From NCBI GenBank assembly GCA_002162795.1, contig MAAY01000100.1, forward strand, positions 1 to 45,660: a stretch of DNA of 45,660 nt, read 5' to 3'. Shown here piece after piece: positions 40,448 through 45,660 of the stretch. A program made the translations under genes and the position numbers. Positions within the stretch are counted from its first letter, which is position 1; the number at the start of each line of letters is the position of its first letter. Below the pieces are notes generated by a model that was given only the letters and a program-made list of their open reading frames with translations, was not told where the DNA came from and searched no databases. The stretch is from Rhodobacterales bacterium 56_14_T64. GTDB lineage: Bacteria; Pseudomonadota; Alphaproteobacteria; Rhodobacterales; Rhodobacteraceae.

Positions 40448-41278
40448 ATGTTCAATTTAAATTATTCCGTCAAATTACATTTGGCAGTATTTCGTAGGCA
40501 GGGTTTGCTGCTGTGTTGTGGCGCTGGATTGATGATGGGGGGCGGGGCTATTCCCGGATACGCCCAAACGGACGATGCTCCACCACCTCTGGACCCTCAG
40601 GCGGTCGAAATCCTGACATCGGCAACTGAATACCTCGCGGCGCACAATGCTCTGGCGATGGATTGGTTTGTGTCCTTTGATGTGGTGGTCGATGGCCGTG
40701 AAAAGATCACGTACATGCGCAGTGGTGCCAATCTGTTGCAGCGCGGGGTTGGGTTCTACGGCTATTCGGAATTTGGCGACGACACCCGCGAGTATTTCTT
40801 TAACGGCGCGCAGTTCCAAATTTTCGACGTCGAAGAAAACGCCTATGTTTCCACCGATTTCAGCGGTGATTTTGATGCACTGGCGGACCGGGCAAGCGAG
40901 GCCTACGATATCCGTCTGCCTATCTGGCAAGTGATGAGCACCTCGCCTCGCTCTGAACTGCTCGACCGGGCCGAGTCAGCGGCTTATCTGGGGACCACCA
41001 GATTGGCCGGACGCGAGGCACATCATTTGGCGTTCTCCGATTATGACACCGATTGGCAGATCTGGATTTCGACCGAACCTGACCAGCCAGAACTGATGAT
41101 GATTGTTGGCACCGATCCCTACACACAAGGCTGGCCGCAGTACCGGGCTTATTTCACCAATTGGGATTTCGACCCGGATATCCCGGACGGTGTTTTTACC
41201 TATGTTCCGAATGACGAGGCCGAGTTGATGACTTGGCCCCAGCCCGAGGATGTCAGTATTCTGGGAGGGCGTAACTGA
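40448..41278 (+). CDS. DUF2092-like exported protein
   Basis: A 276-aa protein with an N-terminal signal peptide (hydrophobic GLLLCCGAGLMMGGGA, cleavage after GYAQ about residue 41). The mature part has the LolA/DUF2092-like pattern (VDGREKITYMRSGANLLQRG, GREAHHLAFSDYDTDWQIWI). It overlaps the next gene by one base, so the two are translated together. The function of DUF2092 is unknown; the fold suggests outer-membrane lipid or protein carrier relatives. Confidence 0.8.
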   Translation: MFNLNYSVKLHLAVFRRQGLLLCCGAGLMMGGGAIPGYAQTDDAPPPLDPQAVEILTSATEYLAAHNALAMDWFVSFDVVVDGREKITYMRSGANLLQRGVGFYGYSEFGDDTREYFFNGAQFQIFDVEENAYVSTDFSGDFDALADRASEAYDIRLPIWQVMSTSPRSELLDRAESAAYLGTTRLAGREAHHLAFSDYDTDWQIWISTEPDQPELMMIVGTDPYTQGWPQYRAYFTNWDFDPDIPDGVFTYVPNDEAELMTWPQPEDVSILGGRN

Positions 41279-42573
41279 TGCGACAGTTTTTCATTGGTGT
41301 ACTCATTTTTGCCCTGTCAGTTGGCACGTCTCCCGAGAGCGTTATGCGGTTGTCACCGCGAGCAGATTCTGCTGATGCCCGAGGGCACGGCGGTGGTGGC
41401 GGACGCGCCCGAGGAGGAGGCGGCGGAAATCGGGGTGGATTTTCGAGTGCCCCCAGATCAAGGCCTTCTGGTGCTAGAACCCGACCTTCGACTGGAGCAA
41501 GACCGTCGACTCGTCCCGCGACAAAACCCTCTACGCGGCCAGCGACAAAACCTGCTACGCGGCCTGCTGCTAAACCGGCAACTCGTCCCGCGACCAAGCC
41601 GGCAACTAGACCAAATAAGCCGCCTGCAGTTAACCCCGGCCGGCCATCTGCCGGAACACGTCCTGCGGCCGGAACACGTCCTGCAGGCGCGCGTCCTCCT
41701 GGATCACGTCCGCCAGGGGCACGCCCTCCGGGATCGCGCCCGCCAGGCTCTCGGCCACCCAATGCTGGGCATCGGCCCGGTTCGCGCCCGCCAGGCGCAC
41801 GGCCTCCGGGACATCGTCCTCCGGGCTACCGGCCTCCTGGGTACCGTCCACCGGCCTACCGTCCACCATACTACCGGCCACCCTATTATCGGCCGCCGCA
41901 TTACCACTATGGTCCATACTATTATAATCCGGGCTGGGGCTGGTTCTTTACTGCGGCGATTGTTGGCTCGACACTGGTCTACACCACTTCGCTGCCGTCG
42001 GATAAGGAGTGTGAGAAGGTCACCGAGGACGGAGAAACACTCTATCTGTGCGACGGTGTGTTGTACCGCTCGACTTACTACGAGGATGAAAAAGTATACG
42101 AGATTGTCTCGGACCCGCCAGCAGAAGAAGGGCAGCCGGAATCCGTTGTTGGTATGGGGCTGACTGATCCCTTTACCCGCGGTGACACGGTTCGCGAGCT
42201 GCAAAATCGGCTTGTTGGCGCCGGCTATGACGTCGGCAGTGTAGACGGAGTGTTTGGCAGCGGCACCGAAGCGGCAGTGATGTGGTTGCAGTATGACAAC
42301 GAGCTCGAGTCTACGGGCTTGGTTGATCCCGCGACTGCAAACCTGCTGGGGTATGACGTGCCTGGCGCTGCGCCGCCTGCAACACCGCCCGCTCAGGAGG
42401 TCCCACCTGCAACTCCCGGTACTGATCCCGAGACTGCAGCACCTGCTGATCCGGCAGAGCCCCCCTCCGAGGCAGCCCCCTCTGCGGTTGAGCCGGAGCC
42501 TGATACGCCTGCTGATCCACAGCCTGCTTCTGATGCCGGGGCCGACGATGCAGCGCCTGAGCCGCAAAACTAA
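41278..42573 (+). CDS. Pro/Arg-rich repeat protein with peptidoglycan-binding domain
   Basis: A 431-aa secreted or envelope protein. A hydrophobic N-terminus (FFIGVLIFALSVG) is followed by a Gly/Arg-rich part, then tandem low-complexity repeats: about ten of TRPATKP type (residues 70-110) and about fifteen of RPPG type (140-205), changing into RPPYY. A hydrophobic stretch (WFFTAAIVGSTLVYTTSL) and a Cys-containing region (ECEKVTEDGETLYLCDGVLY) precede a PG_binding_1 domain (about 298-357: TVRELQNRLVGAGYDVGSVD, GVFGSGTEAAV). The tail is Pro/Ala/Glu-rich. The basic proline-rich part could span or bind the cell wall. Confidence 0.85.
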   Translation: MRQFFIGVLIFALSVGTSPESVMRLSPRADSADARGHGGGGGRARGGGGGNRGGFSSAPRSRPSGARTRPSTGARPSTRPATKPSTRPATKPATRPAAKPATRPATKPATRPNKPPAVNPGRPSAGTRPAAGTRPAGARPPGSRPPGARPPGSRPPGSRPPNAGHRPGSRPPGARPPGHRPPGYRPPGYRPPAYRPPYYRPPYYRPPHYHYGPYYYNPGWGWFFTAAIVGSTLVYTTSLPSDKECEKVTEDGETLYLCDGVLYRSTYYEDEKVYEIVSDPPAEEGQPESVVGMGLTDPFTRGDTVRELQNRLVGAGYDVGSVDGVFGSGTEAAVMWLQYDNELESTGLVDPATANLLGYDVPGAAPPATPPAQEVPPATPGTDPETAAPADPAEPPSEAAPSAVEPEPDTPADPQPASDAGADDAAPEPQN

Positions 42574-42581
42574 ACAATAGA

Positions 42582-42610
42582 CTGATGCCGGTCCTAGTGA
42601 CCGGCATCAG
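42582..42610. terminator. Strong bidirectional stem-loop
   Basis: CTGATGCCGGTC (42582-42593) and GACCGGCATCAG (42599-42610) are exact complements around CTAGT, between the convergent peptidoglycan-binding and oxidoreductase genes. Confidence 0.8.
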
Positions 42611-42654
42611 AATTTATCAGACTGCGTATCTAGTCCTGATCGACAGGACAAGGC

Positions 42655-43713
42655 TTACGCAGGCGGCAGCAAAACCAGCTTGCCGGGCAATTGTTTCGAC
42701 ATGAAATCTTCCTGCGCCCTGGCTATGTCCTGTAGCGGATAGGTGGCCGAAACCAGCGGCTTGATCTTACCTGTGTTGATCAGCATGACCAAACGTTCGA
42801 ACACCTCTGGTGGCTGGTAAGTGCAGCCGTGAAGGGTGATATCGGGCAGATAGATTTCGCGCAGATCAGCCGTGACCATGGGGCCGGCAATGGCGCCGGA
42901 CACAGCGTAGTGCCCACCCGGTTTCAGAGCGCGGATCAGCGAAGGCCAGGCCTCACCACCAACCACGTCAATGACCACATCATAAGCGGCTGCCTCTGGG
43001 GTCGCGCCACGCGCCAGAATATGCGTGGCCCCGGCGTCACGAACTGCGGTGGCCTTGGTGGGCGAGGTCACGCCGGTGATCTCTGCCCCGCGCAGCTGTG
43101 CCAGTTGTACGGCCGCCATCCCAACGCCCCCAGAGGCCCCGGTGATCAGGACGGACTGGCCGTCGCCAACTCCGGCACGGGTCAGCAAAAGCTCTGCGGT
43201 GCCAAAAGCGCAGGGAATGGCTGCGATTTCAATGTCCGACAGCGGAGATGCGCTGACATCATAGATATCTGCAGTCTCGACCAGGCAGTATTCGGCAAAA
43301 GCTCCGTCAAATTCTGACCCCAGCACGGTGTAGCCATGCGGATTGCTGGCGGTGGGTCGTGGCAGGTTGATCGGACTGGTGATGCGTGCGCCAATCGCCA
43401 GATCCACATTGCTGCCAATGGCGACAACCCGTCCGCACAGATCTCCACCCTGAATACGGGGAAATGTGAGGGCGCCTGCATGGCCCCCAGCCTCGACCTC
43501 CTGATCAACGCCTTCCGTTGCTCCGGTCACATCCGATGAATACCAGCCGATCCGTGTGTTGATGTCAGTGTTGTTCACACCGGCAGCCAGCACTCGCACA
43601 AGAACTTGTCCAGACCCAGGCACCGGAACTGGGATGTCTTCGCGCCACTCCAGTGCTTCAGGTCCGCCGTGATGGGTAAGACAGACGCCTTTCATAGTGT
43701 TCGGTAAGGTCAT
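42655..43713 (-). CDS. Zinc-type alcohol dehydrogenase/quinone oxidoreductase (MDR)
   Basis: A 352-aa medium-chain reductase. The N-terminal GroES-like domain has GSGQVLVRVLAAGVNNTDIN; the cofactor motif is GASGGVGMAAVQLA. The zinc-ligand cysteines of alcohol dehydrogenases are absent, so it is of the quinone-oxidoreductase type using NADPH. Its ATG overlaps the stop of the upstream dimethylglycine-dehydrogenase-like gene by four bases (43710-43713), so it is coupled to it. Substrate unknown. Confidence 0.88.
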   Translation of the reverse strand: MTLPNTMKGVCLTHHGGPEALEWREDIPVPVPGSGQVLVRVLAAGVNNTDINTRIGWYSSDVTGATEGVDQEVEAGGHAGALTFPRIQGGDLCGRVVAIGSNVDLAIGARITSPINLPRPTASNPHGYTVLGSEFDGAFAEYCLVETADIYDVSASPLSDIEIAAIPCAFGTAELLLTRAGVGDGQSVLITGASGGVGMAAVQLAQLRGAEITGVTSPTKATAVRDAGATHILARGATPEAAAYDVVIDVVGGEAWPSLIRALKPGGHYAVSGAIAGPMVTADLREIYLPDITLHGCTYQPPEVFERLVMLINTGKIKPLVSATYPLQDIARAQEDFMSKQLPGKLVLLPPA

Positions 43714-45660
43714 GCCCGCAGCCTTTCGTTAGTAGGATCCCAGAGTGGTTGGTCCTCTTGCACCACGGCCCGGCATTTTTCACCGTAGATTTCTACCTCT
43801 AGCTCAGTTCCCGGCACCGCCAGATCTGCCCGCACCATGCCCAGCGCAACCGACGCATTCACCCGGTAGCCCCAATCGCCACTGGTGGTCTCGCCGACGA
43901 TTTCACCGCCGCTCCAGATACAGGACATATACGGCGCATCAGCATCGTTGGCGTCAACAATTAGGGTGACAAAACTCTTCTTCACGCCCTGTTGCTTCTC
44001 AACTTGAATAGCTGCTTTGCCCGGGAAATCCTGCGGCTTGTCCAGTTTGACAAAACGGCCCAACCCACCTTGAAGTAGGGAGTAGTCGGCTGTCAGATCG
44101 CCCTTCCAGGTGCGATAGCCTTTCTCAATCCGAAGTGAGTTCAGTGCGTACATGCCAAACGGCTTGGCTCCGGCCTCCAGGATCGCAGCATAGATCGTAG
44201 GCTGGTCCGCATTGGCGCAGTGTACTTCCCATCCCAACTCACCAGCAAAAGATACACGCGCCAAAAAGGCAGGCTTGCCAGCCACATTGGCCTTTTGATG
44301 GGTGAGCCAGCCAAGCGACAGATCGGCGTCTGACAGGTCGGCAAACAAATCACGTGCCTTTGGTCCGGTGACAATCATGGTGCCGAATTCAGTTGTGTGA
44401 TCCGTTAGGCTGAGACCTGTGGGCAACGCATTTCGCAAGATTTCAAAATCATGCCACTGCGCTGTACCTGCAGTGATCATGGTGAAATGATCTTCACCAT
44501 GGCGGATGCAGGACATTTCGGTCAGAATTCGCCCACGGTTGTCCGAGATGTAGACAAGGTTCATTCGGCCTATTTTGGGCAGGCCTCCAGCGACGAGGCC
44601 ACGCAGGAATTCCGCAGCACCTTCGCCGCTCAAGTTGAACCGTGAGAAACCCGGTAGGTCGAGAACGCCGACGCCATCCCGAACGGCCTCGCATTCCTCC
44701 TGAATGCGCTGCTGCCATGGGCCTGACCGCCCCCAGGTGTGTGTCGCCTCTTCCGAGGTGTCATCACCGTCCTTGGCAAACCAATTGGCGCGCTCCCATC
44801 CGTTATACGCACCCATGACTCCGCCCAAGTCTTTCACCTTGGCATGGACGGCACTGACCTTCTTGTCGCGCGCGGCGGGCCACTCATGATGGGGGAAATG
44901 CATGGCGTATTCATTGCCATAAATCTCCATACCTTTTTGAACGCAGTAATCGTGATCTGTGTAGTCGGTATAGCGCCGTGGATCGCAGGCCCACATGTCC
45001 CACTCGGTCTGACCGTCGACAATCCATTCGGCCAGGCATTTGCCCGCACCACCGCCCTGAGCAATGCCAAAAGTGAACACGCATGCCTCAAACGCATTTT
45101 TGACACCGGGCATTGGGCCAACCAGTGGCATCCCGTCTGGGGCATAAGGGATCGGGCCGTTGATGACGCGAGAGATGCCAGAGGTGGCCAGTGAAGGCAC
45201 GCGTTCCATCGCGTCCATCATGATGTCTTCGATCCGGTCTAGATCGTCCTGCCACAGCTGGAAAGAGAAATCCTCGGGCATCGGATCTTCAGGGGTATCC
45301 CAATGCGCGCGGCAGTTCGGCTCATAAGGTCCAAGGTTAAAGCCGTGTTTCTCTTGACGCAGGTAGTACGAGACGTCGACATCGCGTAGCAGCGGCAGCT
45401 TCTTGCCAGTTTCCTTGGTATAGGCTTCAATCTCGGGAATTTCCTCGGACAGCAGATACTGGTGGCTCATCACCATCATTGGAACCGTGCGACCGCCAAA
45501 GGGTTTGAACCATTCGCCGACCCGCTGTGCATAATAACCTGCTGCGTTGACAACGTAGTCGCAGTCGATATCGCCCTTGTCGGTGTGAACCGTCCAAGTG
45601 CCATCATCATGCTGTGTGACGCCAGTGGCGGGGCAGAACCGCAGGATCTTGGCGCCCATA
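43710..45660 (-). CDS. Dimethylglycine/sarcosine dehydrogenase-like protein, N-terminus outside window
   Basis: At least 650 aa are visible; the frame is open to the window end, so the FAD-binding N-terminus with its covalent-FAD histidine is not seen. Visible parts are the end of the FAD domain (DYVVNAAGYYAQRVGEWF, PYAPDGMPLVGPMPGVKNAF), a linker, and the GcvT-type folate domain (YNGWERANWF, FSRFNLSGEGAAEFLRGL, RVSFAGELGWEVHC, NSLRIEKGYRTWKGD). It is a distant paralogue of the island enzyme at 24906-27362 and is coupled to the quinone oxidoreductase. Likely chromosomal N-methyl amine catabolism. Confidence 0.9.
   Translation of the reverse strand, partial: MGAKILRFCPATGVTQHDDGTWTVHTDKGDIDCDYVVNAAGYYAQRVGEWFKPFGGRTVPMMVMSHQYLLSEEIPEIEAYTKETGKKLPLLRDVDVSYYLRQEKHGFNLGPYEPNCRAHWDTPEDPMPEDFSFQLWQDDLDRIEDIMMDAMERVPSLATSGISRVINGPIPYAPDGMPLVGPMPGVKNAFEACVFTFGIAQGGGAGKCLAEWIVDGQTEWDMWACDPRRYTDYTDHDYCVQKGMEIYGNEYAMHFPHHEWPAARDKKVSAVHAKVKDLGGVMGAYNGWERANWFAKDGDDTSEEATHTWGRSGPWQQRIQEECEAVRDGVGVLDLPGFSRFNLSGEGAAEFLRGLVAGGLPKIGRMNLVYISDNRGRILTEMSCIRHGEDHFTMITAGTAQWHDFEILRNALPTGLSLTDHTTEFGTMIVTGPKARDLFADLSDADLSLGWLTHQKANVAGKPAFLARVSFAGELGWEVHCANADQPTIYAAILEAGAKPFGMYALNSLRIEKGYRTWKGDLTADYSLLQGGLGRFVKLDKPQDFPGKAAIQVEKQQGVKKSFVTLIVDANDADAPYMSCIWSGGEIVGETTSGDWGYRVNASVALGMVRADLAVPGTELEVEIYGEKCRAVVQEDQPLWDPTNERLRA

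Noticed and set aside
41704-42567. A 287-codon minus-strand frame opposite the Pro/Arg-rich gene
   Set aside because: Low-complexity repeats leave several frames open; the plus-strand frame has a leader, a PG_binding domain and coupling to its neighbour.
1-45660. CRISPR arrays, rRNA genes, riboswitches, phage structural or conjugation genes
   Set aside because: None seen: no regularly spaced repeats, no rRNA-like sequence, no known riboswitch core ahead of the methionine or amine genes, and no capsid, portal, relaxase or type IV secretion genes.

Overview
The window looks like a piece of an alphaproteobacterial chromosome, most likely a marine Rhodobacteraceae (Roseobacter-group) bacterium. 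This rests on the family content: GcvT-fused dimethylglycine-dehydrogenase-like flavoproteins, trimethylamine-dehydrogenase-like FMN/4Fe-4S enzymes, PotABCD-type ABC cassettes with Tat-exported binding proteins, and the mixture of IS110, IS3 and IS30 relics. No species can be named from sequence alone.

Layout. An IS110 relic and a gene-poor stretch with short paired repeats occupy 1-1221. At 1222-1269 lies a copy of the 3' part of a tRNA-Asn gene; the intact tRNA-Asn is at 37889-37963 (minus strand). The two share an exact 37-bp core (1233-1269 and 37897-37933), and both sides also carry the same tandem motif (GGTGACAAAT, 12-bp period). I read 1233-37933 as an integrated genomic island of about 36.7 kb. 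Its left end has a tyrosine recombinase (1558-2865), a coupled small protein, an AlpA/excisionase-like protein and a HTH replication-type protein. Its right end is a scrapyard: a truncated adenylate cyclase, a decayed IS3 element and an IS30 relic.

Cargo of the island: (i) a Tat-exported isochorismatase-family hydrolase with a divergent AraC-type regulator; (ii) a complete mdeR-mdeA-mdeB methionine catabolism unit (Lrp regulator, methionine gamma-lyase, 2-oxobutyrate-dehydrogenase E1-like enzyme) with a dyad between mdeR and mdeA; (iii) a long minus-strand operon of a Pot-type ABC transporter, a BetI-like TetR regulator, two tandem TMADH-like flavoenzymes, a 67-aa membrane-anchored CxxC protein and a third FMN/4Fe-4S oxidoreductase; (iv) a divergent plus-strand operon of a MOSC protein, a dimethylglycine-dehydrogenase-like flavoprotein, a GNAT acetyltransferase and an SMR exporter, with a BetI-operator-like palindrome between the two operons; (v) a second Pot-type ABC cassette with two SDR dehydrogenases, divergent from a LuxR-type regulator. 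Together these suggest a transferable package for taking up and oxidatively demethylating one or more N-methylated amines or betaines, plus methionine breakdown. The exact substrates cannot be read from the sequence.

Right of the tRNA (37964-45660) the genes look like ordinary chromosome: an MBL-fold hydrolase, a sensor histidine kinase, a DUF2092-like periplasmic protein coupled to a Pro/Arg-rich peptidoglycan-binding-domain protein, then a convergent pair of a zinc-type quinone oxidoreductase and a second dimethylglycine/sarcosine-dehydrogenase-like protein that runs off the window.
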